Source: Bacteroidota bacterium
Lineage (GTDB): Bacteria; Bacteroidota; Bacteroidia; AKYH767-A; OLB10
Assembly: GCA_016717325.1 (NCBI GenBank)
Contig: JADKFV010000034.1
Coordinates: 1-59,171, forward strand
Length of the DNA stretch: 59,171 bases
Direction: 5' to 3'
Program-made: the position numbers and the translations under genes
The notes under the pieces: model-generated
Told to the model about the DNA's origin: nothing
What the model saw: the letters and a program-made list of their open reading frames with translations, nothing else
Database searches by the model: none
Shown: positions 24,241 through 33,426 of the stretch, piece by piece
Numbering within the stretch: position 1 is the first letter of the stretch
Layout: every line of letters begins with the position of its first letter

Positions 24241-26586
24241 ATGAAAAAAACACTTTACGCTTTAATGCTGCTGTGCATTGGTTACACAGGCTTTAGTCAA
24301 AACTACAATATCGCTTTTCGCGATTCTTTGCATTACAATGGAGCCATGTCTAACATTTGCGGCATTGCAATTAACAATACTGAATATGCGCTTGCCGGTT
24401 GGGAACATGGCATGTCGATAGTGAATGTAAACAATCCCGATTCCATTTATCAAGTAATTAATATTCCGGGTATAACATCACAATGGCGCGAAGTAAAAAC
24501 TTGGGGCAACTATGCTTATGTTACCACCGAGGCCGGGCCTGGATTGCAAATTGTTGATCTAAGTTTTTTGCCTGATAGTGCACCCTACCACAATTACACT
24601 GGTGATGGTGCTATTGCAACTCAACTGCAAACCATACATGCATTGCATATTGATGATGGCTACGTTTATCTCTTTGGTTCGAATATAAATAATGGCAATG
24701 CTATTATTTGTGACCTGGCTGATCCATGGAATCCGGTTTATGTAGGCCAAACTCCGGGCAGTTACATTCACGATGGTTATGTGCGCAACGATACACTTTG
24801 GGCCGGGCATATATACGATGGTTACTTTGCAGCATACGATTGTTCGAACAAAGCCAACCCTATTGAGTTGAACACACAAGGAACTCCCGGAGCATTTACA
24901 CACAACTCCTGGCTTAACGATGCAGGCAATGTGCTCTTTACTACCGATGAAGTGAACAACAGTTTTCTTGCTTCGTATGATGTATCGGATGTAAGTAACA
25001 TCAAGTTACTCGACACCTATCAAACAGCTCCGGGCAGTGGTGCCATTGTGCACAATACACATACGGTAAACGATTACGAAGTGGTATCATGGTATACAGA
25101 AGGTGTAGTGATTGTGGATGGCGCTCGCCCGTCAAACTTAATTGAAGTTGGTAAATATGACTCTTCTCCAATCTCTGCTCCTGGTTTTAATGGCGATTGG
25201 GGAGTGTATCCATTTTTACCTTCGGGCAACTTATTGCTTACCGATATGGAAGAAGGATTGATAGTTGTTACCCCAACGTATAAGCGTGCATGCTATCTCG
25301 AAGGCATAGTTACCGATAGTACATCAGGCAATCCAATTAATGGAGCAACGGTTCAGGTTTTGGGAAAAAGTATTACTACGCTATCGAACGCTACAGGCGA
25401 TTACAAAACAGGAACTGTAGATTCGGGAACATACGATGTGCAGGTTTCGGCTTTTGGTTATAATACAAAAATAATAACAGGTGTTTTGTTATCCAATGGT
25501 GTGCTTACAAATTTAAATGTTGAATTAAGTTCGGGAGTAACAATTACCCTTACAGGAAATATTTTTTACAATTTAAATTCAAGTGCAATACCCAATGCAA
25601 AAATACGATTTACATTGGGCCCAAATGTTATTGATGCCACTACAGATGTAAACGGCAACTATACCATCAATAATTTTGTACCTGGTGTGTACGAAGTAAA
25701 TATTCAAAAATGGGGATATCAACCTTACTGCCAGCAAAATGTAAATTTAGTGACCGCTCCATTTACTCAAGGTTTAGACTTCGGTATTTATGACGATTTT
25801 GCTTTCGATTGGGGATGGAGCGCCACTGGTAATGCTGTAACAGGATTATGGGACAGAGCCGAGCCAATGGGTACTCTTATTCAAGGTTTCCCTGTAAATG
25901 TAGAAGAAGATGTAACAACCGATTGCGGAGTGGAGTGCTACGCAACAGGCAATGGCACCACCGATCCATTTGGCAATGCAGTTACCGATGGATTTGTATT
26001 ACTTACAAGTCCTGTATTTGATGGAACCGATTTTGTAAATCCGGAAGTGCGTTACGATAGATGGGTTTTCAATTTTTCGCAAAATGGCCCGGGTAACGAT
26101 ACACTTTGGGTAAGAATAAACAATGGAACACAAACCGCTACATTAGAATTATATAAACAAACAATTCCAAACTCTTCATGGATTTCGAAAGCATTTTTAA
26201 TTAGTCCGCTTATTCCAATAACATCTACCATGCAGGTTTCTTTTTACACTGCCAACCAGCCAAACAGTTTCGATTTACTCGAAGTGGCTATCGATAGGTT
26301 TGAAGTAGTTTCTACTCCACTTGCAGTGAATGAAATAATTGCTCAGTCTGCTATCAGCACTTATCCAAATCCTTTTACGGATGAGTTGACAATAAACACA
26401 GAGTCACTTGCAGCCGGAAACTTAACTATAAGTGTATACGATGGATTAGGAAAATTGGTAAGCGTGCAAACTGTTTCCAATTCAGGAAATATAAAGCTCG
26501 GAAGCGACCTTCAAAAAGGCTCGTACATGATTCGTGTATTCGACAACAATGGAAACATGGCGATGAACAAGATTATTAAAATGTAA
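24241..26586 (+). CDS. Secreted LVIVD-repeat / choice-of-anchor protein with carboxypeptidase-like domains and T9SS type A tail
   Basis: The 781-residue protein starts MKKTLYALMLLCIGYTGFSQ, a signal peptide; a start 26 codons upstream would be ahead of the likely promoter. Residues about 25-350 form LVIVD-type propeller blades (GMSIVNVNNPDSIYQ, PGLQIVDLSFL, SYIHDGYVRNDTLWAGHIYD). Two carboxypeptidase regulatory-like domains follow (LEGIVTDSTSGNPINGATVQ and LTGNIFYNLNSSAIPNAKIR). A jelly-roll-like segment comes next (DFGIYDDFAFDWGWSATGNA), then the type A C-terminal domain (ISTYPNPFTDELTI to NKIIKM). Such architecture is known from secreted surface proteins of unknown ligand. A terminator follows the stop. 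Confidence 0.85.
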   Translation: MKKTLYALMLLCIGYTGFSQNYNIAFRDSLHYNGAMSNICGIAINNTEYALAGWEHGMSIVNVNNPDSIYQVINIPGITSQWREVKTWGNYAYVTTEAGPGLQIVDLSFLPDSAPYHNYTGDGAIATQLQTIHALHIDDGYVYLFGSNINNGNAIICDLADPWNPVYVGQTPGSYIHDGYVRNDTLWAGHIYDGYFAAYDCSNKANPIELNTQGTPGAFTHNSWLNDAGNVLFTTDEVNNSFLASYDVSDVSNIKLLDTYQTAPGSGAIVHNTHTVNDYEVVSWYTEGVVIVDGARPSNLIEVGKYDSSPISAPGFNGDWGVYPFLPSGNLLLTDMEEGLIVVTPTYKRACYLEGIVTDSTSGNPINGATVQVLGKSITTLSNATGDYKTGTVDSGTYDVQVSAFGYNTKIITGVLLSNGVLTNLNVELSSGVTITLTGNIFYNLNSSAIPNAKIRFTLGPNVIDATTDVNGNYTINNFVPGVYEVNIQKWGYQPYCQQNVNLVTAPFTQGLDFGIYDDFAFDWGWSATGNAVTGLWDRAEPMGTLIQGFPVNVEEDVTTDCGVECYATGNGTTDPFGNAVTDGFVLLTSPVFDGTDFVNPEVRYDRWVFNFSQNGPGNDTLWVRINNGTQTATLELYKQTIPNSSWISKAFLISPLIPITSTMQVSFYTANQPNSFDLLEVAIDRFEVVSTPLAVNEIIAQSAISTYPNPFTDELTINTESLAAGNLTISVYDGLGKLVSVQTVSNSGNIKLGSDLQKGSYMIRVFDNNGNMAMNKIIKM

Positions 26587-26608
26587 ATAAGTTAGCGAAA
26601 TAAAAATG

Positions 26609-26640
26609 AGCCGCCCCGCAATTGTGAGGCGGCTTTTTTA
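26609..26640 (+). terminator. Intrinsic terminator
   Basis: GAGCCGCC, an interrupted loop around GCAATTGT, and GGCGGCTTTTTT, 23 bases after the stop of the LVIVD-type gene. Confidence 0.88.
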
Positions 26641-26716
26641 TTTTTATAAATCTCAGTTTTATTTTATCTATCTTTATCACACCAATCATTGTTTCGAAAA
26701 AAGAAATTGAAAATTG

Positions 26717-27487
26717 ATGTTCACCGTTTTACCTAAACATAAAATTGTTTTATATTTTATCACAGTAATGATAATGGCAAGTTGCGGTGTGAATAATAAT
26801 TTGACACAAACATTGGCCAATCCCAAGGGTGTTACCAAACTAACAATGCGCAACAATGGTATTAAAGTTTTACCTCCTGGTGTTGTAAAACTAAAAGAAC
26901 TAAAAGAACTATATTTATTTAATACCGAATTAGATTCGTTGCCATACAATATTGGCGAACTTATCAATTTAGAAAAACTGGTTGTGAGCAGCAATAAGTT
27001 AACTTCGATTCCGGCTTCAATTGGCAACCTTAAAAAATTGAAAGTGCTTTCACTCAAAAATAATCACATCACTGCATTACCATCCGAAATAGGAAATCTC
27101 ACGGAGTTGAAGGAACTCGATTTGCAAAATAATGATCTTACCATTTTACCTTTATCAATCTGTAACTTAACCAAACTGGTATTTTTAAATTTGCACGATA
27201 ACATGATAAAAGAATTGCCCAACGATATTGGCAATATGAAACTGTTGCGCTTTTTTACAATAGGCAAAAACAACCTCACCGAATTGCCCGATGCCATTGG
27301 AAACATGAGTGCCCTTGTAGAATTGAATGTTGCCTTTTGCGGGCCACTGGTAAATTTACCTTCTACTTTAAACAGATGCCGCAACCTCGAATTTATATAC
27401 ATCGATAACACCATCATCGTTCCTTATGGTATAACCCGGGGCAATCCACGTTTACGAATAGTAAATAAATCTTTCAGCGAAATGTGA
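26717..27487 (+). CDS. Leucine-rich repeat lipoprotein
   Basis: The 256-residue protein has an N-terminal hydrophobic segment and a lipobox ending MASC (Cys at about 23). From about 40 to 235 it has eight to nine LRR units of 23 residues, such as NLEKLVVSSNKLTSIPASIG, LKVLSLKNNHITALPSEIG and LKELDLQNNDLTILPLSI. The repeat LxxLxLxxNxLxxLPxxIGNL is the ROCO/leptospiral type. LRR lipoproteins bind proteins at the surface or periplasm; no ligand can be named. ATG at 26717 is used, because the codon before it is TTG. The last repeat is degenerate and closes with IVNKSFSEM. Confidence 0.85.
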   Translation: MFTVLPKHKIVLYFITVMIMASCGVNNNLTQTLANPKGVTKLTMRNNGIKVLPPGVVKLKELKELYLFNTELDSLPYNIGELINLEKLVVSSNKLTSIPASIGNLKKLKVLSLKNNHITALPSEIGNLTELKELDLQNNDLTILPLSICNLTKLVFLNLHDNMIKELPNDIGNMKLLRFFTIGKNNLTELPDAIGNMSALVELNVAFCGPLVNLPSTLNRCRNLEFIYIDNTIIVPYGITRGNPRLRIVNKSFSEM

Positions 27488-27585
27488 TTTGCTCTTTGAA
27501 AAATGTTGCCGCACTTCGGTATTATTTTTGACGTTGAATAAAAGTTGCGAATAATTATTTTCCTAATTTCGCAATAAAATAATTC

Positions 27586-27593
27586 TATTTTTG
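27586..27593 (+). promoter_or_regulatory. Candidate -7 box of the beta-helix cargo gene
   Basis: TATTTTTG matches TAnnTTTG, 19 bases before the ATG at 27613. No TTG lies at the right distance. Confidence 0.4.
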
Positions 27594-27612
27594 ACATTTA
27601 AAATTTACCCTT

Positions 27613-29430
27613 ATGAAAAGAATCTACATCGGTTTTATTTCCATTCTTGTTTGCAATTTTTTGTATGCCTCAACATTATTGGTGCCATCGCAATTTGCAA
27701 CAATTCAATCAGCAATCAATGCATCGGTGGTTGGCGATACAGTGCTTGTGGATGCTGGTGCAACTTATATTGAGAACATAAATTTTATGGGTAAAGATAT
27801 AGTGGTTCGAACACCGAATCCGGCTACAGATAAATACACCACATTTATTGATGGTAACGGAGGTGGCAGTGTTGCACTTTTTATTTCGAACGAAACCAAT
27901 GCCGCCCTGCTCGAAGGATTTACTTTAAAAAATGGCACAGGAACTTTGCGTAGTTGGTGGTATTATCTTGGTTTCGATTTAATTGCCGGAGGTGGTATTT
28001 TATGCGATAGTCCTTCTGCATTTAATCAAGCGGCAAATTCAGCCGGGTCATCACCCACCCTTGCTCATTTAATAGTAGAAAATAATATTGCTGATTTCGG
28101 TGGTGGCATTGCATGCTGGCGCACTTCGCGTCCAATAATAAAAAATACCATTGTGCGCAATAATACTGCTACAGGTGTTGGTGGTGGTTTAAGTTTTTTT
28201 GAAGGGTTTAATACAATTGCAGGCCCAGCCAACTTAATGGAAAATGTAGAGGTTACCAATAACAATTGCACAGGTGGAGTTGGTGGTGGTGGCATAATTA
28301 CAAACTACAGTTCGAAAGTAGTAATGGTGCATTGCACAGTAACCCAAAATACTTCGACAGTGGCAGCGGGCGAAAATTTATTTCGTGCCAATGGCGCATT
28401 TTTCGTTATGCACAATTCTATTATATGGACTCCCAACACAGATGTATTATATGATCAGGGAGGTACACCCGTGCAAAGCACAATCGATTATTCATGTGTG
28501 GCAAATTTCAATGGACCACTTACAAATGTAATTGGCAACATAACCACTAATCCCGATTTTATTAATCCGGGGGCAAATGATTTTCATTTGATGGCTACAA
28601 GTTTATGTATCAATGCAGGTAATCTTGTAAACTCATCGCCTATCGATTTAGACAGCAACCTTCGCGATGCACAACCCGATATGGGCGCATACGAAATAGT
28701 TTCGGTTGCTCCTGCCCCATTTGCAAATTTGCAATCGAGCGATACATCATTTTGCGATAAAAATGCCATTGATTTTTTTGACCTTTCTACCAATAATCCT
28801 ACATCGTGGTTTTGGACTTTTGCCGGTGCATCGCCTTCCACTTCCACTTTGCAAAACCCAACAGGAATTTATTATCCATCGTATGGCTCGTTCGATGTTA
28901 CGCTTGTTGCCTGCAATGCCAATGGATGTGATACTATTTTTCTGCCCGGTTTTATTACCGAATATCCATTGCCCAATCCACCTGTAGTATCTCAAAGCAA
29001 CGATACATTGTTCTCAACTCCTGCCAGTACTTATCAATGGTTTTTAATTCCCAATCCCATACCGGGAGCCAACGGGCAATTTTACGTTCCTACACAACCG
29101 GGCAGTTACTATGTGTTAGTTTCTGATAGTAATGGTTGCGAAGTACCGAGCAATATTTTAGTGGTTACCAATACCGGTTTTCAAAATAATAATAATGGCA
29201 CGCAAAATACTCTCAATAATATTGGTGATGGCATCTATCAGTTAAATGGTTCACTGTTTTTGAAAAGCGATGTAAAAATCATTGTAACCGATGTATTGGG
29301 AAAAATAGTTTTTCAATCCATGAACAATTCAATTGGAACGGAAATAAATCTTCAACATTTTGCTAAAGGCATTTATCACGCGAATATAATTTGCAACAAA
29401 ATCGCTTTTACACAGCGAATTGTGCGCTAG
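27613..29430 (+). CDS. Secreted right-handed beta-helix protein with PKD domain and T9SS-like tail
   Basis: The 605-residue protein has a signal peptide (KRIYIGFISILVCNFLYA), then a parallel beta-helix (about 20-370) with the usual start VPSQFATIQSAINASVVGDT and coils such as GGGIACWRTSRPIIKNTIVR and GGGLSFFEGFNT. It closes with DAQPDMGAYEIVSV, typical of polysaccharide lyase-like or choice-of-anchor proteins. A PKD-like domain (about 380-450, FFDLSTNNPTSWFWTFAGA) follows. The last 60 residues (VKIIVTDVLGKIVFQS to FTQRIVR) look like a shortened type A domain lacking the YPNP motif. No catalytic residues can be assigned, so enzyme activity is not claimed. Confidence 0.8.
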   Translation: MKRIYIGFISILVCNFLYASTLLVPSQFATIQSAINASVVGDTVLVDAGATYIENINFMGKDIVVRTPNPATDKYTTFIDGNGGGSVALFISNETNAALLEGFTLKNGTGTLRSWWYYLGFDLIAGGGILCDSPSAFNQAANSAGSSPTLAHLIVENNIADFGGGIACWRTSRPIIKNTIVRNNTATGVGGGLSFFEGFNTIAGPANLMENVEVTNNNCTGGVGGGGIITNYSSKVVMVHCTVTQNTSTVAAGENLFRANGAFFVMHNSIIWTPNTDVLYDQGGTPVQSTIDYSCVANFNGPLTNVIGNITTNPDFINPGANDFHLMATSLCINAGNLVNSSPIDLDSNLRDAQPDMGAYEIVSVAPAPFANLQSSDTSFCDKNAIDFFDLSTNNPTSWFWTFAGASPSTSTLQNPTGIYYPSYGSFDVTLVACNANGCDTIFLPGFITEYPLPNPPVVSQSNDTLFSTPASTYQWFLIPNPIPGANGQFYVPTQPGSYYVLVSDSNGCEVPSNILVVTNTGFQNNNNGTQNTLNNIGDGIYQLNGSLFLKSDVKIIVTDVLGKIVFQSMNNSIGTEINLQHFAKGIYHANIICNKIAFTQRIVR

Positions 29431-29536
29431 GTTTTTGATTGCATTACTAATTGATAAAGCATCAATAAACAACACAAACTTAAGTATCATTAAAATGTAA
29501 AATTCGAATCAAATTCGTTTTACTTTTTATTCCTTG

Positions 29537-29544
29537 TATATTTG
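29537..29544 (+). promoter_or_regulatory. -7 box of the type B cargo gene at 29560
   Basis: TATATTTG matches the consensus. It overlaps the in-frame TTG at 29542, which excludes that codon as the translation start. Confidence 0.55.
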
Positions 29545-29559
29545 TGTAAAATTTTCACT

Positions 29560-31197
29560 TTGATTCGCATTTTAAAATTTCTCATTGTTAGCATTGTTAT
29601 TTGTTGCCCGAATATTTCGAAGGCGCAATGCTCAACCATGATAAATACTTTTCCCTATTCCGAAGATTTTGAAGCTAACAATGGTGGTTGGTATTTAGGC
29701 GGTACTTTTATCGACTGGCAATGGGGCACACCAAATAAAGCAGTGATTAGTGGTGCTGCCAGTGGTGTTAACTGTTGGGTAATTGGAGGGCTCACGGCAT
29801 CGTTTTACAATTATGATGAGCGTTCCACATGCACGAGTCCCTGTTTCGATTTTACCAATATTGTTTTGCCTTATGTTACGTTCAATATTTTTTGGGAGTC
29901 GGAAAAAAAATATGATGGTGCCACATTTCAGTATTCATTAAATCAAGGTAGTACTTGGTTTAACGTGGGCAAATTTGGTGATGCTGTTGATTGCTTTAAC
30001 GATAACTGGTTTAACGAGCAGTCGCTTACAAACTTAAATTTTCTTGCAAGCATTAAACATGGATGGAGTGGAAATATTCAACCCACTGTAGGCTCATGCA
30101 TTGGTGGTGCTGGCTCGGCAGGATGGATAACCGCACGCCACACCATGCCCTATTTAAGTGGCAAGGACAGTGTTATTTTCCGTTTTGCTTTTGGCCCTGG
30201 CTCGGCATGTAATGATTTTGATGGCTTTGCTTTCGATGATGTGTGGATTGGCGAAACACCGGTTTTGTTTTCCTTTACTCCTTCCATTGCAATTGATACA
30301 TGCTCGCAAGGCAAAGGTCAGATTTCAGTTGCTGTTTCTGGTGGGCTTCCTCCCTACTCCTACCAATGGAGCAATGGCAACACTGGCGGCAATTCCATTT
30401 CGAATTTATTTGCCGGCACGTATACAGTTACTGTTAACGATGTCAGTGGTTGTACCGCTTCGCAATCGTTTGTTGTAGGGTTTAGCAATAACGCAAGTAT
30501 AGGCATATCATCGGTTGACGATACTTGCAATGGAGGTAAAGGAACGGCTTTGGCATTTGCAAATAGTGGAACAGCACCATTCACATTTTCATGGACAGGA
30601 TTTTCTTCTACTTTCGATACCCTTAACAATATATCCGCGGGCACCTATCAGGCATTCGTTTACGATTCGTTGGGATGCATCGATTCTACTTATTTTACTA
30701 TTGGCAATATAAATAACCTCACTTTCGAAATCGATTCCATCATTACTTTTTGTTTTGGCATTCCTGCATCGGTCGATATTGGAGTATTCGATTCTTACTT
30801 GTGGAGCAATGGAAACACCACAGCACAACTTACTATAGAAAATGAAGGAACGTATATTGTTACTGTTACCAATCAACAAGGTTGCACAGCCGAAGATAGT
30901 TTGGTGGCTGTGCTCGATTGCGATGCAGGAATGATTGTGCCCAATACATTTACACCCAACGATGATAATACCAACGAAATATTTTTACCGCAATCCACTT
31001 TTTTGGAATCGTACAATTTGAAAGTATTCAACAGATTTGGCACGCTCATTTTCGAAACCAACGACTTAAAACAAGGATGGAACGGCACATACCAGGACCA
31101 AGCCTGCCAAACCGGTGTGTACGGTTATTTCATTACATACAAAAGATACAACCACGATAAAGAAACTAAATGTGGATTGGTTAGGATATTGAAGTAG
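29560..31197 (+). CDS. Secreted SprB-like repeat protein with T9SS type B (CHU_C) domain
   Basis: With a TTG start at 29560 the 545-residue product begins with a signal peptide (IRILKFLIVSIVICCPNISKAQ). Residues about 20-235 form a jelly-roll/MAM-like region (FPYSEDFEANNGGWYLGG, FRFAFGPGSACNDFDGFAFDD). Three SprB-type units follow (GGLPPYSYQWSNGNTGGNSI, AFANSGTAPFTFSWTG, VDIGVFDSYLWSNGNTTAQL). The C-terminal 90 residues are a complete CHU_C domain: PNTFTPNDDNTNEIF, LKVFNRFGTLIFE and WNGTYQ. These proteins are exported by T9SS and relate to gliding adhesins. No ATG start was found in frame after the promoter, so the TTG start is tentative. Confidence 0.8.
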   Translation: MIRILKFLIVSIVICCPNISKAQCSTMINTFPYSEDFEANNGGWYLGGTFIDWQWGTPNKAVISGAASGVNCWVIGGLTASFYNYDERSTCTSPCFDFTNIVLPYVTFNIFWESEKKYDGATFQYSLNQGSTWFNVGKFGDAVDCFNDNWFNEQSLTNLNFLASIKHGWSGNIQPTVGSCIGGAGSAGWITARHTMPYLSGKDSVIFRFAFGPGSACNDFDGFAFDDVWIGETPVLFSFTPSIAIDTCSQGKGQISVAVSGGLPPYSYQWSNGNTGGNSISNLFAGTYTVTVNDVSGCTASQSFVVGFSNNASIGISSVDDTCNGGKGTALAFANSGTAPFTFSWTGFSSTFDTLNNISAGTYQAFVYDSLGCIDSTYFTIGNINNLTFEIDSIITFCFGIPASVDIGVFDSYLWSNGNTTAQLTIENEGTYIVTVTNQQGCTAEDSLVAVLDCDAGMIVPNTFTPNDDNTNEIFLPQSTFLESYNLKVFNRFGTLIFETNDLKQGWNGTYQDQACQTGVYGYFITYKRYNHDKETKCGLVRILK

Positions 31198-31219
31198 TTT
31201 TTGGTTATTGTGTTGTTTC

Positions 31220-31275
31220 ATTGTTGCATTGTTTGATTGTTGCATTGTTTGATTGTTGCATTGTTTGATTGTTGA
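31220..31275. repeat. Tandem repeat, 16-base unit, 3.5 copies
   Basis: The unit ATTGTTGCATTGTTTG repeats without change. It is intergenic, after the type B gene, and too short and uniform for a CRISPR array (there are no spacers). Confidence 0.85.
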
Positions 31276-31299
31276 CTTTGTCCTGCTGAGGTACGAAGC

Positions 31300-31410
31300 A
31301 TCTCTGCCAGACATTGGTCATTTTCGAATTCTGGTCATTGGTCATTTTTAATAATTGTCATTGGCCAATTTTCATTAACGCCATTGCGAACGAAGCGAAG
31401 CAATCTCTGC
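31300..31410. repeat. Dispersed intergenic repeats, family GTCATTGCGAACGAAG
   Basis: Copies of TCATTGGTCATTTT and one copy of CATTGCGAACGAAGCGAAGC (31382-31410) lie here; close relatives are at 33590-33762. The family is common between genes of many Bacteroidota. No gene lies in 31198-31525. Confidence 0.7.
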
Positions 31411-31525
31411 ATCGAACTGAGTATTCGTCATTGTTATAATGATTTCTAGCAGAAGAAGGAATCTCTGTTAATCCAGAAACTAAGAAAATTAACCCCTATG
31501 TTCCAATACCTAAAAACCAGCCCCA

Positions 31526-33067
31526 CTAATATTTTACAACCTTGCATGCTATTTTTTCTTTTTCTGTTTTTAGTTCAATTAAATAAAGTCCTGCGGGCCA
31601 ATTGGAAGCATTTATGCTTTGTGTAAAGTAACCGCCATAAACCCCCAAACCCCCACTTGGGGGCTTTCCCATTACAAGCATTTCTTTACCTTGAACATCG
31701 TATACGGTTACTGTTACACTATGCCCTTTTAGGTTTTGTGCATTTACAAATATGGTTTGCCACTCTTGGTGTATATATGCGCTCACAGTTCCTAAAGCCC
31801 CTCCTGTGGAGGGGTTGGGGAGGCTCAGCGTATCGCACCCACTGCCCACGAGTGGGCCCAAATTATAATCGGGCAGATTGCTTGTGCCCGTGTACGTGCG
31901 GGCATTGGGCCCTAGGTAAAAACTGTAAGGTTGAAAATCGCAACTCACAGCCGGGCTGTCTGGCTCATTTATTACTCCAAGGTGGGTATTTTCATTATTG
32001 AATAAGGTATCGGGGTAAGGGTACCAATAAAAATATGGAAACCAATGTTGATAATTGTAATGAATGAAGGCATGTGAAACGTATATTTTTTTATCTGGAG
32101 CTAAACGAAGAAAAACAAATTCGTAAGGCGATTTGGCCCACACTATCTTTCTATCTTTCCAAGGGTCTTGCAAAGTCATATCCAGTTGAAAAATGTATGT
32201 GCTATCAAGTACATTTTTGAATTGTGTTAGATATACATACCTGTTATCGGGAGAAAAAGCCACACCAAAAAAATAAGGAAAATTCTGAGTGACAGGATAA
32301 TGTAAAATTCTATTACTTGTAATAGTTCCATTGCACCTATCAAAATTAAATTCTTCAATAATTCCCGATGCAGAAATTTCTATAAATTGTGTGCCATCGC
32401 TATTAATAGAAATATGATGTGTGCCATCTAAAGCACTGATGCCTGCCTTGCTTGTGTAAGGGCCGCTAATTCCATTTGGGTCAACAAGCCATACAAAAAA
32501 AGTGTCGTTTGGTATTATGTATCCCAACCTTGATATTATCCACCAATCGCGACCGTTTCCGTGCTTAACGGCTTGTACGCAAGCGGACATTTCACTTGCT
32601 TTCATTAATTGATTTTTTAATAGCACAACTCCCGCAGCTTGGTAATCTTTTTTCGAAATCAAACAATAATGCATCAAATCCCCTGCAGGTAAACTTGAAA
32701 ACAAATAATATAAAGAATCACTATTTGGTTTTGGTATAATTATATCGGTATTAAACCAAACATCAGCAATTATAGAATCGCCATTTATCATAACATCAAA
32801 ATCGTTATCATAAATTTTACTGTCGGGCTGTGGCAGATAAGCAAAGCCGAAAGTGTAAAAAAGTAAATTACCAGCTGTGTCGCTGATAGTTGCAGTTTCT
32901 CCTTTGCTAACACAATTTGTTTTAAATGTTGTTGGCATATTCGTACCATCAAAATGCATTCCTGCACTATCGCCAAATACCCAATTGGCATTGCGGCCTT
33001 GGCTGTGGGCATTGGTTACAATTATTACAATGCAAAATAATTTGATGTAATATTTCAATGTAGGCAA
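31526..33067 (-). CDS. Secreted propeller-like protein with T9SS type A tail containing REP-like palindromes
   Basis: The 513-residue protein has a signal peptide (YYIKLFCIVIIVTNAHSQ), a mature start GRNANWVFGDSAGMHFDG, and propeller-type segments (TISDTAGNLLFYTFGFAYLP, HGNGRDWWIISRLGYI, AFSPDNRYVYLTQFKNV). It is a paralogue of the gene at 11082-12584. The C-terminal domain ends YFTQSINASNWPAGLYLIE and KIACKVVKY. Two GC-rich palindromes lie inside the coding DNA: CCCCTCC-TGT-GGAGGGG (31798-31814, in TLSLPNPSTGGAL) and a C5/G5 hairpin (about 31650-31663, in GKPPSGGLGVYGG). Both keep the frame. The gene overlaps the end of the small upstream gene by 13 bases. Confidence 0.8.
   Translation of the reverse strand: MPTLKYYIKLFCIVIIVTNAHSQGRNANWVFGDSAGMHFDGTNMPTTFKTNCVSKGETATISDTAGNLLFYTFGFAYLPQPDSKIYDNDFDVMINGDSIIADVWFNTDIIIPKPNSDSLYYLFSSLPAGDLMHYCLISKKDYQAAGVVLLKNQLMKASEMSACVQAVKHGNGRDWWIISRLGYIIPNDTFFVWLVDPNGISGPYTSKAGISALDGTHHISINSDGTQFIEISASGIIEEFNFDRCNGTITSNRILHYPVTQNFPYFFGVAFSPDNRYVYLTQFKNVLDSTYIFQLDMTLQDPWKDRKIVWAKSPYEFVFLRLAPDKKIYVSHAFIHYNYQHWFPYFYWYPYPDTLFNNENTHLGVINEPDSPAVSCDFQPYSFYLGPNARTYTGTSNLPDYNLGPLVGSGCDTLSLPNPSTGGALGTVSAYIHQEWQTIFVNAQNLKGHSVTVTVYDVQGKEMLVMGKPPSGGLGVYGGYFTQSINASNWPAGLYLIELKTEKEKIACKVVKY
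31642..31824. repeat. Two REP-like palindromes inside a coding sequence
   Basis: Positions 31642-31670 and 31794-31824. They resemble the C-rich intergenic palindromes of Bacteroidota (CCCCnnn-loop-nnnGGGG followed by TTGGGGG). Here they code for Gly/Pro-rich inserts near the T9SS tail. Confidence 0.6.
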
Positions 33068-33426
33068 GGTTTAAAAAATATGGTGTCTTTTGGATTTTTT
33101 ACAAAATACAGTGAATCTATATCACGCTCCGATATTGAATATTGAATAAAATTTTGTCCCGCCAATGTATTGGTTGGATGAGGCTTAGTATAATCAATGA
33201 GTGTTGGCACAAAAGCATACGAATCCCTTGGACGCAATCTTGTATAGCCATTCTCAGCTACGTAAATTCTTCTAAGCACCGGCTGCGGCATGCTATCTAA
33301 ATAATTATTAATAAAATTTGCATAAGGAAGGTACTGCCATTTGCGGTATTGTGTAAGTGAATCGCATTGTGCAAAGCATCCAACGCTTAGCACCATCAAC
33401 CCCACTAATATTTTACAACCTTGCAT
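33055..33426 (-). CDS. Small secreted protein of unknown function starting inside a T9SS-tail remnant
   Basis: The 123-residue product begins MQGCKILVGLMVLSVGCFAQ, a plausible short signal peptide, then CDSLTQYRKWQYLPYANFIN and ends PKDTIFFKPCLH. I do not recognise a family. Its first seven codons are read from DNA that in another frame encodes the end of a T9SS domain (IACKVVKY-stop), see 33405-33509. A second possible start is Met 11 (33396), which would leave a signal peptide too short for export. The end overlaps the next gene by 13 bases, so the two are likely cotranscribed. Confidence 0.55.
   Translation of the reverse strand: MQGCKILVGLMVLSVGCFAQCDSLTQYRKWQYLPYANFINNYLDSMPQPVLRRIYVAENGYTRLRPRDSYAFVPTLIDYTKPHPTNTLAGQNFIQYSISERDIDSLYFVKNPKDTIFFKPCLH

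Noticed and set aside
31220..31275. Possible CRISPR array
   Set aside because: It is a pure 16-base tandem repeat without spacers and no cas gene is near.
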